Assembly (NCBI GenBank): GCA_016794505.1
Contig: JAEUJZ010000001.1
Coordinates: forward strand, 122,126 to 186,125
Direction: 5' to 3'
Origin: Myxococcales bacterium
GTDB lineage: Bacteria; Myxococcota_A; Polyangia; Palsa-1104; JAEUJZ01
Length of the DNA: 64,000 nt
The position numbers were made by a program, and so were the translations under genes. Shown in pieces: positions 55,996-64,000 of this stretch. The notes below the pieces were generated by a model. The model saw only the letters and a program-made list of their open reading frames with translations. It did no database searches and was not told where the DNA came from. The number at the start of each line of letters is the position of its first letter. Within the stretch, counting starts at the first letter, position 1.

Positions 55996-57198
55996 CTAGA
56001 CGAAGCTCAGGGCATCCCCGGCTCGCAACAGCAGCGCAGGCACCAGTGCCCGCGCGTGACTCGGAAGCTCGGCGGCGACCGCTTGCAGAGCCCGCGATAG
56101 AGGCTCACCTGCCCCGACCTTCTTGCCAGCGGGACGCAGCAAAAGGGCCGATAGACGCTGCGCCGCAGTCGCCAAGTCTTTGGGCAAATCCTCGACGGTA
56201 AGTGGCTGGTTGAGGACAGCAGGCTGATCGACCCGAGCCAGCAGATCCCGCAGCGGGGCCTGCGCTTGGTACAGCTCGGTCAGGCTGCGCAGCGACAGGG
56301 TGTGGCTCGCCTGCGGGGACGGCGCTCCTTGGATCGCTGCGTGCTCCACCCCGTACGCCGCAGCCGCCTTGCTCGCCAAGAACCAGGCAGCCAAGAGCTG
56401 GGCCGGCTGCAGCAGTGCCCCCTCGCGATAGGCAGGCGCCGCGCGACGAAACAGCGTATTGAACCGCAGCGATGGAGTGAGCAGGGCCATGCGCCGCGTA
56501 CACAGAGCCGTTTCCTCGGACAGCTCACCAAACAGCGCGCCCCAGCACGCGAGCAAGCGGGACAGCGATTCCAGCGCCGATTCGGTCGCCGCCCCGCTCC
56601 GCAGCCCAAGCTGACGAGACGTGAGCTCAAGCTGTCTTGCGGCAAAAGGCAGGTAGCTGCTGGCCGTGAGCGCCTCGCGGGATGCCTCGACGATCGACTG
56701 TTCAAGGACGTGCCAGCGCAGCTCACGCGCGCCCTCGGGCAGCGGCAGGGGCGTGTTCACAAGAGGGCCTTCTCCAACGACAGCCAGCTCGTTTGCAAGC
56801 TCTGCGTGGCTGACTCCGCGCCCGGTTCCCAGCGCATCCTGCAGCGGGCAGACGACGCTGTTGAAGTCGACGATGCGCAGCGATCCGACACGGAACACGC
56901 GATTAAACGGAAACAGGCGGCATGTCGTGAACTTTGCCTCGCGACCGTGCGCGACCTCATACGCACACATGCCGTCGTGGCGCAGAAACCAGCAGCCATC
57001 GGTCACGTCGGGCAGGCGGACATATCCCCCTGGCAGAGGCGACAGCAAAGACGCGATCTGCGGAGCGCGCCGCAGAAGCGGGACCAGATCGCGCTGGGCA
57101 TCGATGGCCACCCCCTTTCCTCGGCAACAAGCCTGCCCGCAGGCCGCGCAGTCATAGCGGAACGCCCCGTCGAGGAACGTAAAAAACAGCGATTGCAC
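55996..57198 (-). CDS. Cys-cluster (YkgJ/FliB family) protein
   Basis: A 400-residue protein starting at GTG. The N-terminal 100 residues hold the metal-chelating cluster: CAACGQACC (Cys17, 20, 24, 25), then CWFLRHDGMCAYE and TTCRLFPF, the PF03692 pattern thought to bind zinc or an iron-sulfur centre. The remaining 290 residues are helical, Leu/Ala-rich and lack known motifs. YkgJ proteins are usually 100-250 residues, while FliB-type lysine N-methylases are about 400 and share the cluster, so a protein-modifying enzyme is possible. It lies divergent from asnB (71 bp apart) inside a glycosyltransferase group. Confidence 0.65.
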   Translation of the reverse strand: MQSLFFTFLDGAFRYDCAACGQACCRGKGVAIDAQRDLVPLLRRAPQIASLLSPLPGGYVRLPDVTDGCWFLRHDGMCAYEVAHGREAKFTTCRLFPFNRVFRVGSLRIVDFNSVVCPLQDALGTGRGVSHAELANELAVVGEGPLVNTPLPLPEGARELRWHVLEQSIVEASREALTASSYLPFAARQLELTSRQLGLRSGAATESALESLSRLLACWGALFGELSEETALCTRRMALLTPSLRFNTLFRRAAPAYREGALLQPAQLLAAWFLASKAAAAYGVEHAAIQGAPSPQASHTLSLRSLTELYQAQAPLRDLLARVDQPAVLNQPLTVEDLPKDLATAAQRLSALLLRPAGKKVGAGEPLSRALQAVAAELPSHARALVPALLLRAGDALSFV

Positions 57199-57269
57199 GC
57201 GGTTAGCGTATCACGCCCACGACAGCGGTCGGCAGCCCAAGACACCGCTCTTGCAGTACGCTGCCAAGA

Positions 57270-59300
57270 GTGTGCGGCATTGCCGGCATCGTCACTGCGC
57301 CTCTAAACCGGGATCGACAGCCTGAGCTGCGCCAACTGCTCGCGCGCATGCTGTGGCTGCTTCGTCACCGTGGCCCAGATGGTGAAGGCAGCATGGAAGA
57401 CATCGCCCCGAGTACCCTGGCGCAGGTGTACTTGGGCCATCGCCGCCTGGCCATCTTGGCCCCTGGTCCCGAGGCACAGCAGCCCATGCAAACCCCCGAT
57501 GGGCGCTTCACGATCGTCTTCAATGGCGCGATCTACAACTACTTAGAGCTCGCATCCGATCTCGGTCTGCCGGCGAGCCTGGCCCGCTCGGACACGGCGG
57601 TCTTGCTTCACGCCTGGGCCCAGCTCGGACCGGCCTGCCTGACGCGACTGAACGGCATGTTCGCCTTCGCGATCTGGGATACGCGGGCCCACACGCTGCA
57701 CCTGTGCCGCGATGCCTTCGGTGAAAAGCCGGTCTGCTATGTCCAGCCTCGCGAGAGCCGACACAGCGGTCTGCGCCTAGCCTTCGCATCGGAAGCCAAG
57801 GCGCTTCTCGGCTGCGGCCTCGCATCGACGGACCTCGATCTTGTGCAGCTGTGCGAATTCCTTGCGACGCACGACATCGATCACCATCCAGGGCAGACGC
57901 TGTTTCGCGATGTCGTCGAGCTTCCTGCCGGCCATCACCTGACCCTGTTTCCCGATGGCTCGCTGCGCGTGCAGCGATACTTCCAACTGCAGCCACCGCA
58001 GCGACGACGACAGCTAGACGGAGCCGACGGGCAGGCCCTGGTCAGCGAAGCCATCGAGCTTCTGCGCGACGTCGTCCGCCTACGCTTGCGCAGCGATGTT
58101 CCGCTCGCCGGCAGCCTGTCGGGAGGCCTCGATTCGTCGCTGCTTACCGCCTTTGCGCTGGAAGCCACGCGGCAGCCCGACCCCATTCGCCCTGCCCTGC
58201 CCTATCCGCTGTTTAGCTGCCAATTCCCGCAGGCCCAGCTCGACGGCGACGAAGCCCACTGGGCTCGGCTGGTACAAGCGCATCTAGGCATCCCGGAGCT
58301 GCGCGTCGTATCCCCAGGTCCCGAGGATCTGCTCTCGCTCCTCGATACGGTGCTCTATCACCAAGAGGCGCCGTTTGCCGATACGTCCATCGTCGCGCAC
58401 TTCGCGCTCGTGCGAGCCGCACGCACCGCTGGCATTAAGGTGCTTTTGTCCGGCCAAGGTGGCGACGAGGTCTTTGTCGGCTATCCCGGCTATCAGCACG
58501 CGCTGATGGCGTCGCTGCTGCGTCGCGGTCAGCTGCCAACGCTGCTGCGGGTCGCGCGGGCCCGACACCGGGCCGCCGATGTGGGCTTTGTTCATCAAGC
58601 GGCAGCGACGCTGTATCACGCACTGCCGAGTGCCCTTCATCAACGGGTCTATGCACACCGACGCCAAGGCTCGCTGCCCCTGTCAGCAGATGGCCAGCGA
58701 CTGCTGCAGAAAGCGCCGCCGCGTTTTTCGGATCAGCTGCCTGATCTGTGCGCCGGTTCACCTGCCGACTGGGACTTGTTCGATCGCTACGTCTGCGACA
58801 GCATTCGCCGCTTTGCCCTGCCGCACATCCTGCGCCATGACGATCGCAACAGCATGGCGGTGGGCATCGAGTCTCGCGCCCCCTACCTCGATCCCCGCCT
58901 GCTTGCCCTGGTGCAGACGATCGATGAAGGCAGCCTGCTTGGCGACGGTACCAGCAAGCGCCTGCTGCGCCAGATGGCCCGCGGTCGCTTGCCCGAAGCA
59001 CTGCGCCTGCGCCGCGACAAGCGCGGCTTTTTTTCACCGCAGCGTGCTTGGCTGCTGCATCCCGGCTGTGAAGAGCGCGTGCGCGCGGCCTGCCAAAATC
59101 TGCCTGCGCCCCTCGATGCCTTGGTTGATCGCACGCGCCTGGCCGGGCAAGTCGACGCGTTCTATCGCCAAAGAACGATGCAGCGCATGGATGCGGTATG
59201 GCTGGCCTGGGTCAGCGCCGAGTTCCTTGCGCACACGCTGCCTCGACTGCAGACGGGCGAGTCCCCACCACAGGTCGCAGCCGATCACAGGCCGCGCTGA
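57270..59300 (+). CDS. asnB: Asparagine synthetase (glutamine-hydrolysing)
   Basis: A 676-residue class B asparagine synthetase. The GTG start is fixed by the second residue: Cys2 of MCGIAGIV is the glutaminase nucleophile after Met removal. The N-terminal Ntn domain (about 1-215) is followed by the synthetase domain with the PP-loop SGGLDSS near residue 284 and downstream HDDRNSMAVGIESRAPYLD, the conserved substrate-binding block. Length is normal. In surface-glycan clusters AsnB-like enzymes often amidate sugar acids or peptides, so its site among glycosyltransferases suggests that role rather than bulk asparagine synthesis, but the sequence alone cannot tell. Confidence 0.93.
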   Translation: MCGIAGIVTAPLNRDRQPELRQLLARMLWLLRHRGPDGEGSMEDIAPSTLAQVYLGHRRLAILAPGPEAQQPMQTPDGRFTIVFNGAIYNYLELASDLGLPASLARSDTAVLLHAWAQLGPACLTRLNGMFAFAIWDTRAHTLHLCRDAFGEKPVCYVQPRESRHSGLRLAFASEAKALLGCGLASTDLDLVQLCEFLATHDIDHHPGQTLFRDVVELPAGHHLTLFPDGSLRVQRYFQLQPPQRRRQLDGADGQALVSEAIELLRDVVRLRLRSDVPLAGSLSGGLDSSLLTAFALEATRQPDPIRPALPYPLFSCQFPQAQLDGDEAHWARLVQAHLGIPELRVVSPGPEDLLSLLDTVLYHQEAPFADTSIVAHFALVRAARTAGIKVLLSGQGGDEVFVGYPGYQHALMASLLRRGQLPTLLRVARARHRAADVGFVHQAAATLYHALPSALHQRVYAHRRQGSLPLSADGQRLLQKAPPRFSDQLPDLCAGSPADWDLFDRYVCDSIRRFALPHILRHDDRNSMAVGIESRAPYLDPRLLALVQTIDEGSLLGDGTSKRLLRQMARGRLPEALRLRRDKRGFFSPQRAWLLHPGCEERVRAACQNLPAPLDALVDRTRLAGQVDAFYRQRTMQRMDAVWLAWVSAEFLAHTLPRLQTGESPPQVAADHRPR

Positions 59301-59311
59301 CAAGACGATCC

Positions 59312-60670
59312 TCACCCCGCGCGCCGTGCTCGTCGGATGGCCCGCTCGACGGTGTCGATGAGCAGCCGACGTTCATCCCGCCAGCGCAAGCTGTTCATGC
59401 CATGCAGATAGGCCGCCTGCTGCATCGCGCGCAGTCGGTCACGATTCGTGCTGAGGATCCGCAGGCAATCAGCCAAGCGTGCATCATCGCCCGCGGGATA
59501 AAACAGCCCAGCCTGTGGCGCGATGCAGTGCCGATTCCCCGTTACGTCGCTCGCCACCACCGCCAAGCCGGCTAGCTGGTATTCGTACACCTTGCTGGAC
59601 GTCGTATAGACATAGCTCAAGCACAGCGGTGGATGCACGGCCAGCCCGACATCCGCCCCGTCGAGAACGGCCGATCGCACCAAGGCCTCGGCACCGGGAA
59701 CCGGCGGCATCAAGCGCACGTGGGCGGAAATACCAAGCTCGGCGATTCGCTGCCGAAGCCCGCGGTCTTCCGACGGCGAGAGCCCCCCGCGCAGCGTCAA
59801 GCGCAGGCGCAGCGCATCCCCCGGTGAAACCAGACGTGCCATCGCGCGCAGCAGATCATCGACGCCGTGCTGCGACAGGCCGATGTGCGCACCGTGATAA
59901 AGGACATGCAGCGTCCCCGTCTCTCCGAGTGGCCGCTCGATCGGAGGCGTGATCGGATCGGCCTCTGCAAGCTCTGGCAGGTTGCGCACCACCGTCGGGG
60001 TCGGCAGTCCATAGCGCTGCCTCAGATCCTCTGCAAGCAAGCTGTTGACCGTCAGGATGGCCGCGGCCTTCCGCGAGAAGTAGGCCTCGCTGCAAGCTCG
60101 TGCCAGACGAGACTGCGGGCTCAGCGCGGGATGCTCATCGACGTAGACCTCGTGCGCGTCATACACGAAGGGCACGCCGCACAGCCTGGCCGCCCACGCC
60201 GCCGCCGGCAACGTGTCCAGATCATTTGCGTAGATCAAGTCGGGTCGCTGCCGCATGGCGGCCCACGCCAGATCCGGTGCCGACGTCGCCACGGCCAGCC
60301 CGGCAAGCTGAGCCAGCCCGATCTGCGCGCCAGGCTCCGTCGCTGATCCGGGCAGCCGCTGCGCCAGCCCGTACAGTGCCAAGGACAGGCGCTGCCGACT
60401 CGCTGAGATCAGCCACCTCAGTCGCGGTTCCAAGCCATGCCGTCTGCGATCGATGCGCAGCCAGCGAAAGCGCACCGCCGCACGCGCCTCGGGATAGGCC
60501 GCCTGCGCCTCGCTCGGCAGCGGAGGCTCGTCGCGGTCATTGGGTCCGACCACGCCGAGGACACAGACGTCGTATCCCGCCGCCGCCAAGGTGCTGGCAT
60601 GGCGACGCACACGCCCATCGTATGTGATGGGATTGGCGACGAGAATCACGACGCGAGCCGACGCCTGCAC
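59312..60670 (-). CDS. Glycosyltransferase family 4 (GT-B fold)
   Basis: A 452-residue retaining GT-B transferase. The N terminus has LVANPITYDGRVRRHA (8-23), a typical GT4 opening with YDGRVR, and VYDAHEVY in the middle of the first Rossmann half. The C-terminal donor-binding part has SKVYEYQLAGLAVVAS, the E-x7-E-like signature (here centred on YEYQLAG). I used the GTG at 60670, since longer versions would overlap the divergent cysS gene start at 60729. Convergent with asnB, 11 bp between stops. Donor and acceptor unknown. Confidence 0.8.
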   Translation of the reverse strand: MQASARVVILVANPITYDGRVRRHASTLAAAGYDVCVLGVVGPNDRDEPPLPSEAQAAYPEARAAVRFRWLRIDRRRHGLEPRLRWLISASRQRLSLALYGLAQRLPGSATEPGAQIGLAQLAGLAVATSAPDLAWAAMRQRPDLIYANDLDTLPAAAWAARLCGVPFVYDAHEVYVDEHPALSPQSRLARACSEAYFSRKAAAILTVNSLLAEDLRQRYGLPTPTVVRNLPELAEADPITPPIERPLGETGTLHVLYHGAHIGLSQHGVDDLLRAMARLVSPGDALRLRLTLRGGLSPSEDRGLRQRIAELGISAHVRLMPPVPGAEALVRSAVLDGADVGLAVHPPLCLSYVYTTSSKVYEYQLAGLAVVASDVTGNRHCIAPQAGLFYPAGDDARLADCLRILSTNRDRLRAMQQAAYLHGMNSLRWRDERRLLIDTVERAIRRARRAG

Positions 60671-60728
60671 GCGCGAATGATAGCGCCCCACAGCGAGCGC
60701 GTGCCGTGATATTTCTCTGCTTACTCCG

Positions 60729-62357
60729 ATGAGCACCGCTCCCTCTACTCCGTCGCCCTCGCCGCAGGCTCTGCCTACGGTCAGCCTGTTTGACTCGCAG
60801 CAGCAAAAGAAGGTGCCGCTTGTCCCTTGCACGCCTGGCCACGTGCGCATGTATGTCTGCGGCCCGACGGTGTACAACCTGTTTCACATCGGCAACGCCC
60901 GTCCGTTTGTCGTCTTTGACGTCGTCGCGCGCCACCTGCGGGCTCGCGGCTATCGCGTCACATTGGTCTGCAACGTAACCGACGTCGACGACAAGATCAT
61001 CCATCGAGCGCAAGAGCTCGGCGAGGATCCATCGGCCTTCGCCGCCCGCTTCACCGATGAGTACCACCGCGACCGTCGTGCGCTGGGCTGCCTGCCCCCC
61101 GACGTCGAGCCGCGTGCAACCGAGCACATCGCCGAGATGCAGCACCAGATCCAGCAGCTTCTCGATCGCGGGCTCGCCTACGTCGTCGACGGAGATGTCT
61201 ACTACGCTGTGAACCAGTTCCCTGGCTATGGCGAGCTATCCCGCCTGCCGCGCGAAGAGCTTCTGGCCGGTGCCCGCAAAGAGGTCGACCCACGCAAGCG
61301 CGACGCGGCCGACTTCGCCCTGTGGAAAGCCGCAAAGCCCGGCGAGCCGTCGTGGCCTTCGCCCTGGGGAAATGGACGCCCCGGCTGGCACATCGAGTGC
61401 TCGGCGATGTCCGAAAAGTACCTGGGCCCCGTGTTCGATCTGCACGGTGGCGGCATCGACCTGCGCTTTCCTCACCACGAAAACGAGCGCGCCCAGGCCC
61501 AAGGCGTCCATGGCCCGCACGCCTTTTCGCGCCTGTGGATGCACAACGGCTTTGTCGGCTTTCGCTGGGTCCATAGCGGTCAAGTCATGGCCGAGGGCAG
61601 CAAGATCGCCAAGTCCGACGTGGCCATGCGCCCGCTGTACCACGCCTTCGTCGCCCGCACCTGCATCGAACGCCACGGTGGCGAGGCGGTGCGCCTGTGG
61701 CTGCTCACGACGATCTATCGCAACCCGATTACCTTCGACGTCGACATGGCCCCTCCGACGCCCGAGCGCAGTGGATCGCCCGACGCCGCGGTGCGTACTC
61801 CCGGCCTTGAAGAAGCCGAGCGACGCTTGGAATACGGCTATCTGACCGTCCTGCGCCTCGATGAAGCGCTGGCCGTCGGGAAGCCTGTCAGCGATGGCCC
61901 TGTCTGGAGCGAATCCGAGGGCTGGCTCGATCGCCTGCTCGCCGCGCTCGACGACGACTTCAACACGCCCGTCGCGCTGTCCGAATGGCAGGAAGGGCTG
62001 GGCTTGGCTAACCGTGTTCTCGACGGAAAAATCACGCCGCCTTTGGCCAAGGATGTCCGCCGCCGCACGCTAGAGCGCCTGCGCGCCGACCTGCGCCGCG
62101 CCGCGTCGGTCCTCGGCTTGCTCGAAAGCGATCCCGCCGCCTACCTCAGCGCTCATCGCATTCGCCGCGTCGCCGCCCGCGGTCTCGATCAAGCGCGCAT
62201 CGAGTCGCTCATCGCCGATCGCGAAGCGGCTCGCCGCAGCAAAGACTTCGCCCGCGCCGACAGCCTGCGCGGCGAGCTTCTGACGCTCGGTGTCGAGGTC
62301 ATGGACACCCCAACGGGCCCGCGCTGGCGCGTGCAAGACCAGGCCCAAGCCTCATGA
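60729..62357 (+). CDS. cysS: Cysteine--tRNA ligase
   Basis: A 542-residue class I synthetase joining cysteine to tRNA-Cys. HIGN (53-56) is the HIGH motif; zinc ligands are Cys44 in MYVCGPT, the Cys in IECSAMS and His-Glu in HHENERAQ. The catalytic KMSKS loop reads KIAKS (292-296): both Lys and the last Ser are kept, but Met and the first Ser are replaced. In the usual CysS this is followed by LGNF, here by DVAMR and an apparent insertion. Length is above the typical 460, partly from an N-terminal extension of about 20 residues and insert segments near 350. The next gene overlaps its stop by 4 bases. Confidence 0.93.
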   Translation: MSTAPSTPSPSPQALPTVSLFDSQQQKKVPLVPCTPGHVRMYVCGPTVYNLFHIGNARPFVVFDVVARHLRARGYRVTLVCNVTDVDDKIIHRAQELGEDPSAFAARFTDEYHRDRRALGCLPPDVEPRATEHIAEMQHQIQQLLDRGLAYVVDGDVYYAVNQFPGYGELSRLPREELLAGARKEVDPRKRDAADFALWKAAKPGEPSWPSPWGNGRPGWHIECSAMSEKYLGPVFDLHGGGIDLRFPHHENERAQAQGVHGPHAFSRLWMHNGFVGFRWVHSGQVMAEGSKIAKSDVAMRPLYHAFVARTCIERHGGEAVRLWLLTTIYRNPITFDVDMAPPTPERSGSPDAAVRTPGLEEAERRLEYGYLTVLRLDEALAVGKPVSDGPVWSESEGWLDRLLAALDDDFNTPVALSEWQEGLGLANRVLDGKITPPLAKDVRRRTLERLRADLRRAASVLGLLESDPAAYLSAHRIRRVAARGLDQARIESLIADREAARRSKDFARADSLRGELLTLGVEVMDTPTGPRWRVQDQAQAS

Positions 62358-63277
62358 CCGACTCGGCGAAATCCTCGTCCTCGCCGCCTGGCTCGCCTCC
62401 CGGCTCCAAGGACAGCGGCGGGCAAGCGCCCGGCAGCGGTACCGGACGCGGCATCACACTGCCGGTGCATGCCTATGCCTTTGCCACAACCTTCCGCCTG
62501 CGCGAGCTCAGCGTCATCTTTCACCAGGCCGGAGCAACGGGCGAGACGCTTCTCGAAAAGGACTGCCTGACCGTCGTCCTCGATCGCTCCGAGGCGGCAC
62601 GCTTGCGCATCGCGGTGCTCTTCGACTTCGGCGCCGCCGTCTTCATCGGCATCGACACCGCCCAGCGCGACAAGTTCATCAAGGACATCCTCGACCGTGT
62701 CGGACCCGAGCCACACGCCCCGCTGACCGAGGAATATCTTCTGGAAGTCGGGTCCGGTGGCCCGAGTCACGTCAAGTTCGACCGCGTCGTCATACACGAG
62801 CCGACGCTGCCGGCGCTCAAGCTGGTCAGCCTGCTTCTGGCCCAGTCGGTGGCCATGGACTACTACAACGAAGACGTGCAGGAAATTCAGCGGCGCAGCG
62901 ACGACATCACGTTCAGCATGCGCACCGCTGGGCGCCTGCCGGGGCGCGTCGGCGATCTCGTCCGCTTCATCGGCACCTGTATGGAGACCAAGAACGACAT
63001 CATCGCCACGCTGGCCTTGTTCGATAAGCCCGACGCCACCTGGGAAGATGCCGAGCTGGATCGCATGTACAACGCGCTGCGCGCCGAGCTTGAGCTCGAC
63101 GATCGCTTCCGCGCGCTCGAATCGAAGCTGCGCATGATTCAGGAAAACCTGGTGCTGCTCGTGGACCTGTCGCAGCACCGCAGCACCTGGCGACTCGAAA
63201 TGACCGTCGTCGTGCTGATCATGTTCGAGGTCCTTATTAGCTTGTGGCAGCTGGCAAACGGTCGTGCTCACCCCTGA
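62354..63277 (+). CDS. RMD1/YagE (DUF155) family protein
   Basis: A 307-residue protein of the RMD1 family (SIF3/RMD1 in fungi, DUF155). The family core LLLAQSVAMDYYNEDVQEI and RIGDLVRFIG-like block (GRVGDLVRFIG) is clear, followed by a helical region and a C-terminal membrane helix (about 282-300, VVVLIMFEVLISLWQ). The N-terminal 40 residues are Ser/Gly/Pro-rich. Bacterial members have no assigned role; fungal members act on mitochondria or microtubules. It overlaps the cysS stop by 4 bases (ATGA) and is therefore translationally coupled. Confidence 0.85.
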   Translation: MTDSAKSSSSPPGSPPGSKDSGGQAPGSGTGRGITLPVHAYAFATTFRLRELSVIFHQAGATGETLLEKDCLTVVLDRSEAARLRIAVLFDFGAAVFIGIDTAQRDKFIKDILDRVGPEPHAPLTEEYLLEVGSGGPSHVKFDRVVIHEPTLPALKLVSLLLAQSVAMDYYNEDVQEIQRRSDDITFSMRTAGRLPGRVGDLVRFIGTCMETKNDIIATLALFDKPDATWEDAELDRMYNALRAELELDDRFRALESKLRMIQENLVLLVDLSQHRSTWRLEMTVVVLIMFEVLISLWQLANGRAHP

Positions 63278-64000
63278 CCCTTCCCCCGATCTCGACCGTT
63301 CACGCTTGGTCGTGGACGTGATCATTCCCGCCCTCAATGAAGAGGCGACCGTCGGCCACGTCGTGCGCAGCCTGCGCGACCAGGCCGAAAAGCACGGCCC
63401 GCGCCTGCGTCAGATCCTCGTCGTCGACAACGGATCCACTGACAGCACGCAGGTGGTGGCCAAGGCCGCCGGGGCCGTTGTGCTTTCCGAGCCCAAGCGC
63501 GGCTATGGCGCCGCCTGCCTGCGCGGCCTCAGCTTCCTGGCCAAACACGATCCGCTGCCCGACTGCGTGGTCTTTCTCGATGCCGACGGCTCCGATGAAG
63601 TCAGTGACTTGCCCCGCCTCATCGACGCACTCGTCTGTGGCGCCGACCTCGTCATTGGCTCACGCACGCTGGGCAGCGTCGAGCCCGGATCGCTGCAGCC
63701 TGCCCAGCGCGCCGGCAACGCCGTGGCCACCGGTCTCATCCGCGTCGTCTATGGCCAGCGCTACACCGACCTCGGGCCCTTTCGCGTCATTCGCTATCCG
63801 GCGCTGCGCGCCCTGGGCATGAGCGACACCGGCTACGGCTGGACCGTCGAGATGCAGGTCAAAGCCGTCCGCCGCGGTCTGCGCATCACCGAGGTTCCGG
63901 TCCACTACTACCGTCGCAAAGGTGGCGAGTCGAAGATCTCGGCCACAATGAAGGGCACCGTGCAAGCCGGCGCCAAGATCCTCTACACCATCCTCCGCCA
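63264..64000 (+). CDS. Glycosyltransferase family 2, dolichyl-phosphate-sugar synthase-like (partial, runs off right edge)
   Basis: A GT-A transferase cut by the window end; about 245 codons are visible. DVIIPALNEEATV, then VVDNGSTDST, FLDADGSDE (the DxD metal motif) and GSRTLG are the typical GT2 DPM/DPG-type landmarks; FRVIRYPAL and GYGWTVEMQVKA follow, as in polyprenyl-phosphate sugar synthases. GTG at 63264 overlaps the RMD1 stop by 14 bases; TTG at 63306 or GTG at 63312 are alternatives. It may supply polyprenyl-phosphate sugars to the GT-C enzymes of this window, but that is inference. Confidence 0.85.
   Translation, partial: MLTPDPSPDLDRSRLVVDVIIPALNEEATVGHVVRSLRDQAEKHGPRLRQILVVDNGSTDSTQVVAKAAGAVVLSEPKRGYGAACLRGLSFLAKHDPLPDCVVFLDADGSDEVSDLPRLIDALVCGADLVIGSRTLGSVEPGSLQPAQRAGNAVATGLIRVVYGQRYTDLGPFRVIRYPALRALGMSDTGYGWTVEMQVKAVRRGLRITEVPVHYYRRKGGESKISATMKGTVQAGAKILYTILR

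Noticed and set aside
62189..63337. 382-codon minus-strand frame opposite cysS and the RMD1 gene
   Set aside because: It covers two confidently identified plus-strand genes and has shadow-type His/Gln/Val composition.

Overview
The window is 64 kb of GC-rich, densely coded DNA from a bacterium that is most likely a myxobacterium (Myxococcota). The evidence is a von Willebrand factor A protein ending in a MYXO-CTERM-type tail (Cys-Ser-Cys, one membrane helix, Arg run), a MopE-type metal-binding motif, many Cys-lipidated proteins of no known family, a giant cytoplasmic repeat protein, a PEGA-domain Ser/Thr kinase and a sigma-54-type promoter. I found no rRNA, tRNA, CRISPR array, prophage or complete insertion sequence. 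Two genes are cut by the window edges.

Layout. 1-3 kb (minus strand): a lipid or polyketide-type operon with a membrane-anchored E2-like acyltransferase, an alpha-oxoamine synthase (serine palmitoyltransferase/AONS family) and, 2 bp on, an ACP acyltransferase. 3-9.4 kb: a STAS-like protein, a GT-C membrane transferase, a site-2-type protease, a phytanoyl-CoA dioxygenase, dihydrolipoyl dehydrogenase and a lipoprotein. 9.5-23.4 kb: a 2357-residue repeat protein, a Pls-type single-module peptide synthetase (A-T followed by three membrane/left-handed-helix blocks) and, divergent from it, a secreted protein with a 55-residue Asp/Glu/Gly tract and a predicted outer-membrane barrel. 23.6-30.2 kb: a run of four lipoproteins, one carrying a PEP-synthase-like catalytic core outside the cytoplasm, then the MYXO-CTERM protein and a small secreted protein.

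30.3-41.2 kb (plus strand): smc, a membrane phosphatase/sulfatase-superfamily protein with an inserted MopE motif, a GT-C transferase and an exported S9 peptidase. 41.3-51.8 kb is mainly housekeeping and signalling: a lipoprotein, an amidase, pabB-tsaB, a zinc-ribbon/TM2-like protein, a second lipoprotein, a PilZ protein followed by a Ser/Thr kinase, rsmI, and rplU-rpmA converging on rsmI with overlapping stop codons. 52-60.7 kb: an acyl-CoA dehydrogenase, then a surface-glycan-like group (GT-C, GT2, Cys-cluster protein, asnB, GT4). 60.7-64 kb: cysS, an RMD1-family protein and a GT2, with overlapping ends.

The most interesting locus is 16.6-23.4 kb. The synthetase has the architecture of epsilon-poly-lysine synthetase, and by eye its specificity pocket carries a Glu expected for a basic amino acid. 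It shares a 174-bp control region with the polyanionic barrel protein. A system that makes and handles a cationic amino-acid polymer is a testable inference, not something the sequence proves. Other notable points are the exported PEP-synthase-like lipoprotein, a 104-bp element bounded by perfect 13-bp inverted repeats, and an E2-like acyltransferase that lacks the catalytic His.
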